The notes under the pieces were generated by a model. The model searched no databases. It saw nothing but the letters and a program-made list of their open reading frames with translations, and was not told the DNA's origin. The position numbers and the translations under genes were made by a program. A stretch of DNA of 64,000 nucleotides, from the NCBI RefSeq assembly GCF_964656455.1, contig NC_135722.1:49556628-49620627 (forward strand). Direction: 5' to 3'. The DNA is from Halichoerus grypus. Taxonomy: Eukaryota > Chordata > Mammalia > Carnivora > Phocidae. This document shows positions 10,309 to 21,899 of this stretch, one piece after another (within the stretch, counting starts at the first letter, position 1; every line of letters begins with the position of its first letter).

Positions 10309-12723
10309 TTTACTAATTCCCATTCAAGTGGAAACAAGACTATTTGGTGCACTAATGCTAACAATTCATTTACTGGAAATAACACATGTGCAAACCTAAT
10401 TTAGGGATGGTATTGTGGAGGAAGGGATGTACAGGTTTGAAAAGCCATAAATGCCTGTGTATGTGGGCCAGAGGGAGAGATATTAAAAAGGTGGCTCTAC
10501 TTCTGGGCTTCCTGGGGTAATAGCTGCCCCTGAGGCCTTCAGACCATTACATTTTCATCTCAAGAACATCTCTTGGTATTATCTTCTATAACAGTTTTAC
10601 TAATGTTGTAAGTTTGTCCTCCTATCAACCATTTTACTGTTATTGGTGAATAGAGGCCTTACCTCTTATGATATGGAATTATCACATCACATCACAACCA
10701 AAACTTAATTTCTTTCAGTAAACATTTCAATAGTTTATTGATATTCAACTGCTTGTAATTATTGAACATCTATTTCTTTCCCCTTTAACTTAATTATTCA
10801 GTAACTAAATGAACATCTATTTCTTATTTAAGTAAATTAGTCTGTCCGTCCATGTTTGTTCCTCTAGTTCCTTTTGAATATTTCATGTCTTTATATATGT
10901 CCATAGGCCCAACCCCCTCAGCTCAGCTCTCATTAGTACTTCAATCTCTGCAGAGGTCTTTCCTGGAAATGACAAGGTGAGAGACAGAACCCATTTGCAA
11001 TCTGTTCAGGAGTCCATCCAATCAGATCAGAGCATACATTCCAGATTTGGTTGTCCCCAACCTCCTCAAAGTCCTGATACACTTTCCACCAGTTCCATTC
11101 CTCTTGTTCTGTCTCCTTTAACTTATTTACCATTTGATCTTAGCTTGGCCTTTAATTTAAAAAGATGGTTGTTACTTAGCCCACACCCATGTGTATGACA
11201 GCAAAACTTCTCATCTCTTCCCCTTTATCAATTTTAGGCTACAGGATGGAATAAACATAGTTCCAGAAAAAAAAGCTAAGGTCCTGGGTCTTCTATAATG
11301 AGAAAGAGGAATTGTCTAAGGTTCTAGGCACTCCTTGTACCCCACGGAACAGACTAATAGGTCTCGACAAAAATCTGCACTTTCCTTCCCTTGAAATTTG
11401 TTGTACATAATACAGTTTTCCTTGCAGTTAGGTGTGGCCCCATGGCTATTCTCAGCAATAGAAAGTGAGCAGAAATTATGAATCCCATATTTAAGTGAGG
11501 AATTTAAGAAGCAAATTGCCTCCCCAGGTTTTTTTACCCTTCTGCTGGCTGGATGCTTAAGACAATACTGTCTTTGGGGATGGCAGACTCAGATGGAAGA
11601 AAGCTTGGTGCATGAAACCCACATGGAAGAGTGCCATGCAGCACTAATTACACTCATGTTTGATTTTTGAAAGAAATTAACTTCTTTAGTATTTGATCCA
11701 TTATGTTTTTGGATTTACTTTTCATAGCAGGTTAGTCTACCACATTATGCCAAAATGGCAAGGCCAGTAGGCCTCTGCCCAGACCCCCCAGGAGAGTCAG
11801 GGCTGCAAATTCATTCCTCCAAATCTCACTGGACAACCTTCCCCAGATCTCACCGACACAATCCGAGCAAGTACTTTGTCTTTCCTTATTGTCTAAGGTC
11901 ATTCACTGAACACCTCCACTGGTAGAGGACAACTGGGCTAACTCCTTTTTACCTGGAACTTAGTACATGGGAAAATAAGTGGAAGGGAGAAATTACTCAG
12001 GCAGATTCTCTTTTATCATCTCTCATCCTCAAACCCCCACCAGCTTTGTGGGCAACTATTTGCCTGCTCTATCTCCTTTTATAGTTCTTCCAATTGAAAT
12101 GCAAATCAGGATGAAGAGTGTGCATTTGGCCTCTGGTCTCCCACAAATTTCATCTCCCAAATAGAATTCTGACCTAGAGCAAACCAGTACTGGGCTTTTA
12201 CTGTAACCTGTACTTCATCTCCCCACAGACACCAGAGCTGAGCCCGGAGGATGAACTAGTTAGTATTTCTTCAAATCATGAAGAAACATCAAGTGTCCAA
12301 CAGACTGAGGGCTAAAGACAGGGACCAGACTAGGCAGAATCGTTTTCTCTGGCCATGATCCCTTTCTATGATCTTCGACATCGTAAATTTCTAGATATGT
12401 TGAGATCTTCTCTCCGCCATTACCTTCTTCTACAAAAATACCTCAGGGGGGTAGGGGGTCTGTGTAGAGATGAACATATCTGCCCCTACCCTAGGGCCCT
12501 GGTAAGGATTGAAATTGCATTACAGAAAGAGCCGTCCAATAGAAAGACAATATAAGCCACATACGTAATTTTAAATTTTCTAGTATCTACATCTAAAAAG
12601 TAAAATGAAACTGGTGAAGTTAATATATATTTATTTAATCCAATATATGCAAAATATTATCATTGCAATCTACAATAGAAAAGTTTTAAGATATTTTACA
12701 TTATTTTTTAAAATTAAGTCTTC
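10309..12723. other. Intergenic, no gene seen
   Basis: About 2.4 kb with only short open frames (66-73 codons) and no recognisable protein. No repeat was assigned with confidence. By synteny, downstream TRIM paralogues might be expected on this side, but no RING, B-box or SPRY exon is visible. Confidence 0.45.
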
Positions 12724-12737
12724 AAAATCAGGTGTGC

Positions 12738-12912
12738 GGGGGCCTGGGTGTCTCAGTCGGTTAATCGTCTGCCTCTGGCTCAGGTCATGATCCCAGGGTC
12801 CTGGGATCAAGCCCCACATCGGGCTCCTTGTTCAGGGAGTCTGCTTCTCCCTCTACACCTCACCCCACTCGTGTTCTCTCTCTCTTTCTCTAACTGTCTC
12901 TCAAAAAAAAAA
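12738..12912 (+). mobile_element. CAN-SINE
   Basis: Head GGGGGCCTGGGTGTCTCAGTC, then a shortened body and an A-tail. The duplication AAAATCAGGTGTGC is at 12724-12737 and again at about 12913-12926. Confidence 0.93.
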
Positions 12913-13462
12913 AAAATCAGGTGTGCATTTTACACATGAAGCACACTTCAATTCAGACTAGTTATATCTGAAGTACTCAATAGCCACTGGTAGCTCTTGG
13001 CTACCATATCGGACAGCAGCTCTGTCAACTCCTCGATATCTGTTTCCACACTCACATCCACCTCCTAATTTCTTTTACAGTTGGCTCAAAAGCATATACC
13101 ACCTCTAGCAAAGTCATAGCAGCTCATTCACAAGCTGTTCATGTTTGAGCATAAAGAAAGGGGGTAAAGCTGGAAAAAGCACTTCCTAAAAGTGCTTTAT
13201 ATTTTCATGTATGTTTTCCTCCCATTCTGGGAGAAAAATCTGTTTTGGATTGATATTTTCTTCTCCCCTTTTTCTATTTCAATGAATTTGGGAGATTCGT
13301 TTTAAATTTTCAATTACTACCCTTAAATTTTTAAATCCATGAAGGTTGTAGTGAAAACTGAGTTAAAATTTCTTTCTTTGAATTTAAAGCCACCAAAATT
13401 AACATTTTAATGGTTTTTAGCACTCAATCCTATATATACTTACACAAAAGTACAGTAATTTT

Positions 13463-13605
13463 TTTATTTATTGAATTTTATAAAACCTGACAACAATATA
13501 ACAATACAGGTCAATTTTTGTCATAAATGGAGATAGAAATGAAATGTAAACAATGTATTAGCAAAAACAAATCCAGTATTGCATATGAAGAATTAGTGAT
13601 TTATT
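13463..13605 (-). promoter_or_regulatory. TRIM6: Candidate TRIM6 polyadenylation signals
   Basis: Downstream of the TRIM6 stop on the minus strand, AATAAA occurs at 13605-13600, and two overlapping copies occur at 13472-13463. They lie about 440 and 570 bases past the stop codon. Which one is used cannot be told from sequence. The stretch from 14041 down to about 13450 is then likely 3'UTR. Confidence 0.35.
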
Positions 13606-14041
13606 TCAGGACTTTGTGTTGCATTTAAAAATGGAAACAAATCAATGTACTCCAATAACAGAATAAAAATGACATAGGATTATCTCAATAATTATAGACC
13701 ATATCTGTTGAAATTCAATTTTCCATTCAGTACAAAAATTATAGCAATTAATAGAAAAGAACTTCCTGAATTTGCTCCCATGAATCAACAACAACAAAAA
13801 CAACTCCATCAAATATCATGCTTAATGGTAACATGTTAAAAGCTACCCCCACCCATCCCAAGATCTGTAATTAATTAGGGATGTCCACTATCACCTCTGG
13901 GTATATTTTGGCACTGAGTAAATGTTTGAGGGAAGGATGTAAGAATGTGAGAAAACAGAAGTTCAGAAAGGAGAGACTGAGGTACGGATGAATCTCAGAG
14001 TGAAGGGTCCTGCTCAGATATGGGTGCAGACAGCGGAATGT

Positions 14042-14604
14042 TCAAGAGCTTGGGCGACGCAGGGTCATTGGGACTACACAGTTGCAAGGATTAAAATATG
14101 GAGAAAGGGTGGTAGGAAAGTAATATTTAGAGAAGGTGTAGATGGGAAAGCCATGGTTTGTGACATTATAAAAGGAGACAGTGCCGGCCTCATAGTCTAA
14201 GAAAACCCCAACACGGCGAGGGCGCACCATCATGGAGAGGAGCAGGGAAGTGGAAGATTCCTCATAGGCTCTGTATTCATGTTTATGATGTAGCCCAATC
14301 ACCCAGTATCCACTTTGAGGTTGATATCTGGAGTAAACATTTCGATTGTTTGTAAACTGGTTGAAACAGTATGTAGGTTCCACTGAATTACTGCACACCC
14401 CCAGGATCCAGTCAGTCTTCTTGGCCACATCCACTTCCCAGTAATGTTTCCCGGAGGAGAAGTGCTGAGAGCCCAGGATACCACAGTCATAATGTTCTTC
14501 CAGGTAAGACCCAGACAGCTTGGCACCCACAAATCTCACCTGTCTTCGGTTTTTAGACATGACAAGATTTAAATTAGCCGTGTGTGGATTCAGAGTCACG
14601 TCCA
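14042..14604 (-). CDS. TRIM6: TRIM6 exon 8, PRY-SPRY and stop
   Basis: Residues 301-487, from [15 protein letters not shown] to the stop. The acceptor is TTCCCACAG. SPRY landmarks are [10 protein letters not shown], 'WILGVCSNS', 'GYWVIGL', '[19 protein letters not shown]' and 'PYFNPCN'. The domain is uninterrupted. In related TRIM proteins this face binds targets. The variable loop here (about '[19 protein letters not shown]') differs in detail from my memory of the human protein. Confidence 0.94.
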
Positions 14605-17600
14605 CTGTGGGAAAAGGTACAACATCAGCAGATGAGGATGGGTATGTGGGTCTTAAGACACTGAGAAGAAGAAACACAGAAGTGGAGGAATTGGAACTAT
14701 GTGGGGGGATGGAGGGTTGGTATTAACACCTCGTAGCTGAGAGTGTGTGTGGGTATGTCGTGAGGGGGGTGGGGGAGCATACAAGAAAGGATAAGAACAT
14801 GTCAGCTCAAAGAGGCCATGGTTGCTACTTACCCCAGTAGCTCTGGACATCCGTCAGTTCTGTAATGATAAACAGTCAATTATGTTGTACAGAATGGACA
14901 TAGGTCAAGTCTGCCGTCTCTCCCTTACTGATTGAGGGGTGAGGCAGGGAATTCTACAAGGATGCAAGCTGGCCATCTCGTTCCCCCTTAAGTATGAACT
15001 GCATCTTCTTCAGCATGGTATGCCCCTCCCTCTCTGACCTCTCTCTGCACCACTATTCCCAAACACCAACTCTATACTCTATTTATTGCTTATGCTATAA
15101 TTCCACATCCAAGAGCTGTCCCCTGAATCTCCTCACCTCTAAACACTCGCAGCATCCTTTTCAGATCTGGAACTCGAAACATACTCTTCAGCTTGGTAGG
15201 GAGAGCTTCTGGCTTCTTTAGGGCCCAGAACTCACTTCTAGAGAGAACAGACCTTATGAATCTCCTACACTGCCGGCCTTGGGTTCCTCCAACACTCGTC
15301 CCCCTCATTGACCAGGCCCCTGGGAGAACTTCAGCATTCTTTCCTTAAGAAAATTAGCATCATTCTGCAAAGAGCTCTGGCACTGGGACCAGAAGACCTG
15401 GACTAGAAACTAGCTTCTCACCATCTGTGCAAATTTGGATAAGATCTAACCCTTCAAAGACTCATTTTAGTTTGTTTTGTTTTTGTAAAATACAGTAATT
15501 TCCCCTTCTCTCTCTACATCTAAAGATTATATAAAATTAAATAATGGCTGGGAAATCTTTTGCTACCTCTAAAAATGATACAAAGTGCTTACAATGTCAG
15601 TGACATCTTAAGGGTCTACTATAAGGGGCTGGAGATGTGTGTGTTGACAGGGAGAACACCAGGAACCTGCTGCTGGGGCTCTGAGAATTTTGAGTGAAGG
15701 GCTTCCTTCTGAAGAGTGAGTTTAGGCCTTAGGATCTGCCAGAGGCCTGGAGAGAAAACCCTGCAGAACAGTGTTTTAGGAGGCACTGTCTCTGGGAATA
15801 TCATGCCAGTTGGAGAAAGGAGACATCTTCACCTCCAAACCAAGAGTGAACACTTCAGAAGCGACAACAGGCTCCCTATTTCATGTGTCTGTGAGGAGCT
15901 TAAAGGTACCAGGTATGTGGGCAACCCCAGATGTCACCTCAATGGATGAGATTCTAGAGTATGGGATAGAGAGAGAACATGTTTTGTTCTAGGGCCAAAA
16001 CCAATCTTCTCAAGACCTCATGTCTATGTTTTTACTGGAATTGAAAAAAATGGAAGTTTGAGGAGAAATAGGTAGCAAGGCAGGACTCTTCTAAAGCCAA
16101 GAGAGAAAGGGAAATTGAAGGCAAATAAATGCCTCAGGCACTGATTCATGGGCCTTGAGAAAGACAGATGGGAAATTTCCCTCTGATAAAATACTAAAAG
16201 CTACAAGAATCAGGGCTAGAAACAGGTAGAGTTTTGTGGCAAAGGGGTCCGATTATGGGATACTAGGAGAGTTAATGATACTGCAAATTTTATTCTTAAA
16301 AACACTACTGTCCCCCATTTGTGACCATCCCCCTCCAATCACCCAAATTCTCTTACCATAGAAACTAGGTCATTCCCTTTATTTTGGAGAACCCAAAAAT
16401 TCTCATGATGAGCAACTCAAGACATCACAGTCCTAAATCTTCCCTGCCTTGGGATTTTTCTTTTTTTCCTTTTCCACTGACCACAAGATAACTCTATGGG
16501 TGTAGGAATCTTTTGTCAACCCAAGGGAACCAACCTGTGTTCTCTCCTACACATACCTTTTCATGACATCACTTACATCCTAGGAAGGAAAGAGAAATGT
16601 TAAGTCAAGGAGCGATAGGCCTCATCCTTGTTCCTTATCCCATCCCCACCACCCCATGGTTATGACGGGAATAAAGATGGACCCGAAATGGAGGCCACAG
16701 AGTAGAGTAAGAACTCAGAGCAGACTGTCCCTGAGTCCCTCTGTAGAGACGTTGGGAAATGATCCAACTCATTCATTAGTACCTTTATTTTGATGATAGA
16801 GTGTGTGTGTATATGTGTGTGTCTGTATGTGTATGTAATATTATATATATATACATCATCTGTTAGCACTAGAGAATCCCACATGATTGTCATAATTTCT
16901 GTCCTTGAGATGCTTACATTCTGGTTGCTAAGGAAACAAGAGCCTTAAAAGTGTTTATTTCTCAAACTTCACCTCTTCTCACCCTCTATGCTACCCTTGC
17001 TGACTTCATCCAGTGTTCTTGATTTCGACACACACGTGTTGATGATTCCCAAATCTGTACTTCTGCTCAGATCTCTCTCATATATGCCAGCAAATGAGCC
17101 ACAGGCACCACAAACTCAAGACATTAAACAAAAAAACCCCACAAAAACCTTACTTTTCTTGCAACCGTGAGGTCTCTTACCTTCAATCTTCTTCAGTGTT
17201 GCCAGCATCCATTTAATCACCAAATTTGGACGAAATATGATCCTAAAAACTACCTTATATTCACCCTGATGTCCCATCTCAGACCAAGCCAGGCCCCTTC
17301 TCTTAGCCACCTGCTCTTCACTGTCATCACAACCACCGCCGGCCTCCCTGGAGCAGAACTGCCTCATGGCCTCCTGCTTGGTCTAACTTCTGCTCTACAC
17401 ACCACACTGACTGAAGAAAAGGCCAACGGCTTGATCTACGGAACACAAGAATAACTATTTTCTCTGTGCTGGGGCTATTTTTGGTGGCATTTGACAGAAA
17501 CACAACTCACACTGGCTTGAATATGGAAAGCAGTAGAGGGGGTGGATGTGTCAATTTACACCAAATATCCAGGATTGCCATCAGCCTTAAGGCATGGTTG

Positions 17601-20600
17601 TACTGAAGAACTCAAATGGCCAAATCCGGGTGCCACTTCTTGGCTCCTTTTCTTGCATTACCTTTATTCTCATTGAAACTTGAAAGCTGCAAACTTGCAT
17701 GGGCTATCAAATCTTAACATGCAACAATGTCACATAGATATGGAGAAGAGGAAGACTGTGCTTGTGCTGGGCGAGCTCTAGAAAACCTCACTGTGAAACA
17801 GCACTCAAGTGAAAAGACCCACTGGGGGGCGCCTGGGTGGCTCAACCGTTAAGCGTCTGCCTTCGGCTCAGGTCGTGATCTCAGGGTCCTGGGATCGAGC
17901 CCCACATCGGGCTCCCTGCTCGGTGGGAAGCCTGCTTCTCCCTCTCCCACTCCCCCTGCTTGTGTTCCCTCTCTCGCTGTGTCTCTCTCTGTCAAATAAA
18001 TAAATAAAATCTTTAAAAAAAAAAAAAAAAAAAAAAAGACCCACTGGGCGGTCATATGAACAGGTGTGAGGGTCTAGATAGGGGCCTGGGTGAATCATAC
18101 AAACTGATGATCCCTCTGCACTTATGGAGCAATTTTTATAGCTTGAAGAATCTGTGGAGGGGCTAGAATGGGGGCAGGGAGAAGTGTTAGGGTAACCCAA
18201 TGTCCAAGCTGAAGAAAAAGGGCAAGAAGAATAAACCGAAGATGGGAAACCAGAAGCAGCACATGAGAAAAGCTCCAATAGGTGGAATGTAGCTACCCCA
18301 TGACCCCAATACTAGGGCCCAAGAATAAGAAGTGATTATTCTACCAACAAAGGGAGAGAAAGAGGAAAGCAAGAAGGCAAACAGAAAGTAAGGAACAGCC
18401 TGAAGGTTCCAGAATGTTCCAAGTACATCCTGTTTCCACTTCAGTCACACTTTTCCCTCTATGTAGAAAACACCTGCTCAGATTTCAACTTCGGTCCAAG
18501 CCCCTGCATCAAATCTCTCCAAATCTGACACCCTGCCCCTTCCCGGCACGCGCACATGCAGGCATGCATACACACCCCCCCCCCCCCCGCAAAACCCAGT
18601 CTTCTCTGTGCCTTAAAAAGACCCGTTCAAACTTCTATTACAACATGTTAAATGATTCTGCCCTAGAGACGAGAGTGAAAGCAAAGAAGGAATCGTGATA
18701 ACATACAGAATCTCTAAGTACTTGAGTTGGTGCGTTTGCCTGTGACTAAGCTGGGCTGAAAAGTACCCAACAAATCCCAACATAGCCTCAGAGACAACAG
18801 GTGCCAAATGGCCAGTGAATCCCAACAGGGGGAAAGGGGACATATGACAATATCTGGAGGATTCTGGGTTGTCACAGCTGACGGGAGATATTACTGACAT
18901 CCATCCAGTAGGCAGAGGCCAGGGATGCTGCTGAACATCCTACAAGGTACCGGGCAGTCCCTCACGACAGGGAATTTCCGGCTCAAAATATCAATAGTGC
19001 TGGGATTCAGAAATGCTGCTCTAGAACATGAGTGGATATAACAGATCTTCTCCACAATATCAAACTTTTGGACTACCCTTTATATTTAATAAATAAAAAC
19101 GAGATGGTGTCCTAGCATTTGTACTTTAATTATGCTATGCTTTACCCATGACCTCCGCACAGTTTAATAGGCAAGAGGTACAACAGGGCCAAATAAATCT
19201 TTTTCTTGCCCCTATCAGGTCATGAGTGCCATGTAAGAAGGGAAGGAAAGTTAGTCTCCCTTTGCCTTGACTCTCAGACTGGGGGCTCCTCCGTGGGTCT
19301 TACCTGCAGCAGCTCCATTGCTGACCCCTGACACCGAAGCTCCAGATCTGAGATGAGCTCCTTCAGTGACCGGCTCTGTTGGACCAGCTCATTCTCAGCC
19401 TCTTCTAAAATACTCAGCCCCTTCCTCTCTTCCTCCTCCAGCTTTTTCAATTGTCGCTGCTCCTCTTTGTCCAGGATGCTTCTCAACTTGTTAAACTCTG
19501 TCTGGATCCTGTGTCTCTCGGGTTCCATCTGATTCTTCAGGAACATGCAAGAGAAAAAGGCTGCTCATCTGTTGAGCTGAGTGAGGGTCTCTGCTCTTGG
19601 GTGGAGGGGGTGGAGAGTCAGGCTCAGCACTGCTTTCCTGGCCAGGTCTCACCAGGAAAGGAGGAGTAAAGACGGGAAGGAAGTCCTGCAGAACCTGTTC
19701 TTCCCTTCTGCTCTCTCTTCAGCTCTTCCCAGACCATGAGCCCCAGGCTACCTTATCTAGGCCTCCAAGACATAGACTGTGGCTCCTGGGTGAGGTCTAG
19801 ATTCCAAACCGCCTCCCTGGCCTCCTGTGCCTCTGCATCAGCCTCCCCTTCCAATTTTGAGTACCCAGGTGGGAATGATTGGCTGGTGTGTGACCTATCT
19901 TTCCAGGAGCTTTCAGAGCTTGAAACTAGAACAAGGTCTGGAATCAGGAATTGGGGGCTGCCAATGGCCACGGTTCCTCTCCTATGTAACTATCTTTAAA
20001 AACCTTAATTCCTACAAATAATGCAATATATGTTAAGAAAAAAAAAAAAAGAAGATAGCAGGAGGGGAAGAATGAAGGGGGGGAAATCGGAGGGGGAGAC
20101 GAACCATGAGAGACGATGGACTCTGAAAAACAAACTGAGGGTTCTAGAGGGGAGGGGGGTGGGAGGATGGGTTAGCCTGGTGATGGGTATTAAAGAGGGC
20201 ACGCTCTGCATGGAGCACTGGGTGTTATGCACAAACAATGAATCATGGAACACTACATCTAAAACTAATGATGTAATGTATGGTGATTAACATAACAATA
20301 AAAAATATATATAAAAAAAACCCCAAACCTGAATTCCTTTTGATATGTTCATTCTCTATCTCCCCCTTCCCCATCCCTGCACCACAAATAACACCCTTGT
20401 TGGGAAGGGCTATAGTGAAGGATTAAGCAAAGGGAACAGACAGGACCTGGGCTCCCATGCCCTGCCCTGATTCCTGTCCCAGGACACCTTCAGGAAGAAT
20501 CTGTCTTACCTTCCAGGATGTCCTTTTCCCTATGATAACAGCAGTTAGTCTCTCAGCTTCCTGCTGCTCTAGCCTCAGCTTCCTCAGAGACTCCTGGAAC

Positions 20601-21494
20601 TTCTCCTTAAAGAAACATCAGGGCAAGCAGGGTCAAACACCAACTCATCTCTGTGCCCAGAACGGAGTGAATGGGGAAGAGATTATGCTGACCTCGGAAG
20701 CCTGTCCTGCCGGGGCTGAAGAACTGAGAAGGCCTAAGGCTCTTTTATGCACAGGGGCTGTGCAAAAAGCCAATGGGCACAGGCTGATTCTCTTTCCTCC
20801 CAGGGAAAGAACCTGGCCATGCAGGACTTCCCTCTCACTGCCACCATATTGCCCACACTCAATCCACCAAGCCCCCTAGATACCCTTCGCAGCAACCTCT
20901 ACTCATGCGGAGTAGGTCTTGAGCAGCAAGAAAGAGATAAAGTCTCTACTCTTGGGCAGAGGGGCATTTTCTAGGTTCATCCTCTAGGTAAATGGGAAAA
21001 TGACAAAGAAATTAGATTACAGCATGAAGGAAAGTTACAATCTCCTACCTTCCCTCCGTTTGGAATCCTACCTGATACTCGTGGGCAACCTCCTCCATAA
21101 GGACCGTGTGGTGACCACGGTGCTCCTGAGACCGCTCACAAAGCCAGCAAATGAGCTTCCCATCCTCCTTACAGAAGAGCTGGAGTTTCTCTCCATGGTG
21201 TGCACAGAGAATCGCCTTCAGCTGCATCCCAGGGCCCAACACCACCTCTCTGAGCCTCTCCACTATGTTGGCCAGGTGCCGATTCGGCCTCAGGTCCCCA
21301 GGCTGGTAGCTGGTCTGGCACACAGGACAGCTGCTTTCCCCTTCTTGGCCCATCACTGATTCTGCGCTGTTCCCCGTGATGCAAGCCTGGCAGAAGCTGT
21401 GGCCACAGTCTATGCTCAGGGGCTCTGTCAGGAGCTCCAGGCAGATGGGGCAGGTCACTTCATCTCGTATGTCCACCAGGACCGCTGAGGTCAT
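14042..21494 (-). CDS. TRIM6: TRIM6, tripartite-motif E3 ubiquitin ligase (7 coding exons, intact)
   Basis: Seven coding segments (21494-21072, 20605-20510, 19534-19304, 16579-16557, 15237-15137, 14859-14833, 14604-14042) join in frame with GT...AG introns into 487 residues, essentially the human TRIM6 length. The RING C3HC4 ligands are C15, C18, C30, H32, C35, C38, C56 and C59. The B-box 2 ligands are C97, H100, C108, D111, C116, C119, H125 and H128. A coiled coil runs from about residue 132 to 250, and PRY-SPRY from about 290 to 487, ending MTLRRPSS. The start has A at -3 (ACAATGA). No internal stop or missing key residue is visible. Known for the family: TRIM6 is a cytoplasmic E3 that makes unanchored K48-linked ubiquitin chains activating IKK-epsilon in type I interferon signalling, and it can promote MYC turnover in stem cells. 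Similarity along the whole length, including the 'TSxVLVDIR' start and 'ELISDLE', favours TRIM6 over TRIM34, TRIM5 or TRIM22. Activity is inferred. Confidence 0.95.
14833..14859 (-). CDS. TRIM6: TRIM6 exon 7, 27-nt micro-exon
   Basis: Completes Glu292 and encodes LTDVQSYW, plus one base of Val301. The acceptor is ATTACAG and the donor GTAAGT. This is the second conserved micro-exon before the PRY-SPRY exon. Confidence 0.92.
15137..15237 (-). CDS. TRIM6: TRIM6 exon 6, linker (101 nt)
   Basis: Completes Arg258, encodes residues 259-291 ([16 protein letters not shown] to MLRVFR) and gives one base of Glu292. The acceptor is TCTCTAG and the donor GTGAGG. Both phases agree with the neighbouring exons. 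Confidence 0.92.
15370..15600 (+). repeat. MIR-like fragment in TRIM6 intron 6
   Basis: A diverged series, 'gtgcaaatttggataagatc', 'aagactcattttag' and 'aaaatacagtaatttcccc', resembles the MIR core and tail. It is in antisense orientation to TRIM6, just upstream of exon 6. Confidence 0.4.
15601..16556. other. TRIM6 intron sequence, no separate feature
   Basis: This is the intron between exons 5 and 6. Short open frames on both strands have no recognisable product. Confidence 0.6.
16557..16579 (-). CDS. TRIM6: TRIM6 exon 5, 23-nt linker micro-exon
   Basis: Encodes DVSDVMK plus two bases of an Arg codon. The acceptor is TTCCTAG and the donor GTATGT. The 23-nt size and the phase that hands the codon to the next exon match the conserved linker-2 micro-exon of this TRIM cluster. 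Confidence 0.9.
16580..17812. other. TRIM6 intron sequence with a small (TG)n/(TA)n patch
   Basis: Part of the long intron between exons 4 and 5. A TG/TA-rich patch lies at 16800-16855. The short frames at 17116-17454 have no recognisable product. Confidence 0.6.
17827..18033 (+). mobile_element. CAN-SINE in TRIM6 intron
   Basis: Head GCGCCTGGGTGGCTCAACCG, full CT-rich body, AAATAAATAAATAAAATC and a long A-tail. The perfect duplication AAAAGACCCACTGGG is at 17812-17826 and 18034-18048. It lies antisense to TRIM6 between exons 4 and 5 and appears young. Confidence 0.96.
18049..18779. other. TRIM6 intron sequence with a C-run
   Basis: Intronic. A homopolymeric C tract of about 16 lies at 18573-18588. 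No gene is supported. Confidence 0.55.
18780..19030. repeat. MER20-like hAT-Charlie fragment in TRIM6 intron
   Basis: 'gaggattctgggttgtcacagc', 'gtaggcagaggccagggatg', 'gctgaacatcctacaagg' and 'aaaatatcaatagtgctggg' occur in the order of the MER20 non-autonomous DNA element. It is diverged, as expected for a eutherian-wide family. It sits between exons 4 and 5. Confidence 0.7.
19304..19534 (-). CDS. TRIM6: TRIM6 exon 4, main coiled coil (231 nt)
   Basis: Residues 174-250, starting [11 protein letters not shown] and ending MELLQ, with many heptad-like K/E/L positions. The acceptor is CCTGAAG and the donor GTAAGA. The 231-nt length is the conserved family exon size. Confidence 0.93.
19535..20014. 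other. TRIM6 intron 3 sequence
   Basis: Right-hand flank of exon 4, up to the L1 insertion. No separate feature is supported. Confidence 0.5.
20015..20322 (+). mobile_element. Young 5'-truncated L1 3' end in TRIM6 intron 3
   Basis: The copy carries a short tail of a first L1 3'UTR, an A-tract (about 20038-20050) and then the second 3' module starting AAGATAGCAGGAGGGGAAG, ending in an AATAAAAA-type tail. The near-perfect duplication AAACCTTAATTCCT (19999-20012) / AAACCTGAATTCCT (about 20325-20338) flanks it. It is antisense to TRIM6 between exons 3 and 4. Confidence 0.88.
20510..20605 (-). CDS. TRIM6: TRIM6 exon 3, coiled-coil start (96 nt)
   Basis: The exon is too short to stand out as an open frame. 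It encodes residues 142-173, starting [10 protein letters not shown] and ending KRTSWK. The acceptor is TTTAAG and the donor GTAAGA. The 96-nt length is the conserved TRIM5/6/22/34 exon size. Confidence 0.92.
20606..21071. other. TRIM6 intron 2 sequence
   Basis: The intron between exons 2 and 3. The plus-strand open frame crossing 20457-20879 overlaps exon 3 in antisense and is not a gene. Confidence 0.6.
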
Positions 21495-21561
21495 TGTAGC
21501 TTCTCTCCGAGCTCCTGCCTGCCCAGCGAGGATTTCTAAGGTGCTTCTTGCTTACAGAATT
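21072..21561 (-). CDS. TRIM6: TRIM6 exon 2: 5'UTR end, RING and B-box 2
   Basis: Coding part 21494-21072, residues 1-141. The acceptor is exceptionally clear: a run of C then T on the minus strand (about 21597-21575) leads to CTACCCAG at 21562, giving a 67-base 5'UTR segment before the ATG. The donor after CAG is GTAGGA at 21071. All eight RING ligands and all eight B-box ligands are in this exon. Confidence 0.93.
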
Positions 21562-21899
21562 CTGGGTAGATGGGTAAAAAAAAAAAGGGGGGGGGGTCAG
21601 GGTAAGAAATGAGTGTGAATAAAAGGATGCTGAGTATCTTGAACAAATAGGTCAGATACCCGAGGTCACAAGGGCTTCTTATTCAAGCTTCAAACATGTT
21701 ATTTACCCCCAGATCATATTAGACATCAATTTGTACCCTCATTAGAACAAGGATTATGATTTTCCTTCACTCCCACTGGATGGAGGGACCAACTGAAGCC
21801 TGTGAGAGGAGTAGCCTTGAGTGAGCCACCAGCTGTTCGATCTTTTCTCATCCACCAAAACACACCCTCACTGTTAAAAGCACCAAAACACACTGCGGC

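Noticed and set aside
1..12723. Possible TRIM34, TRIM5 or TRIM22 neighbour downstream of TRIM6
   Set aside because: Expected from synteny, but no RING, B-box, 96/231-nt coiled-coil exon or SPRY exon could be seen on either strand.
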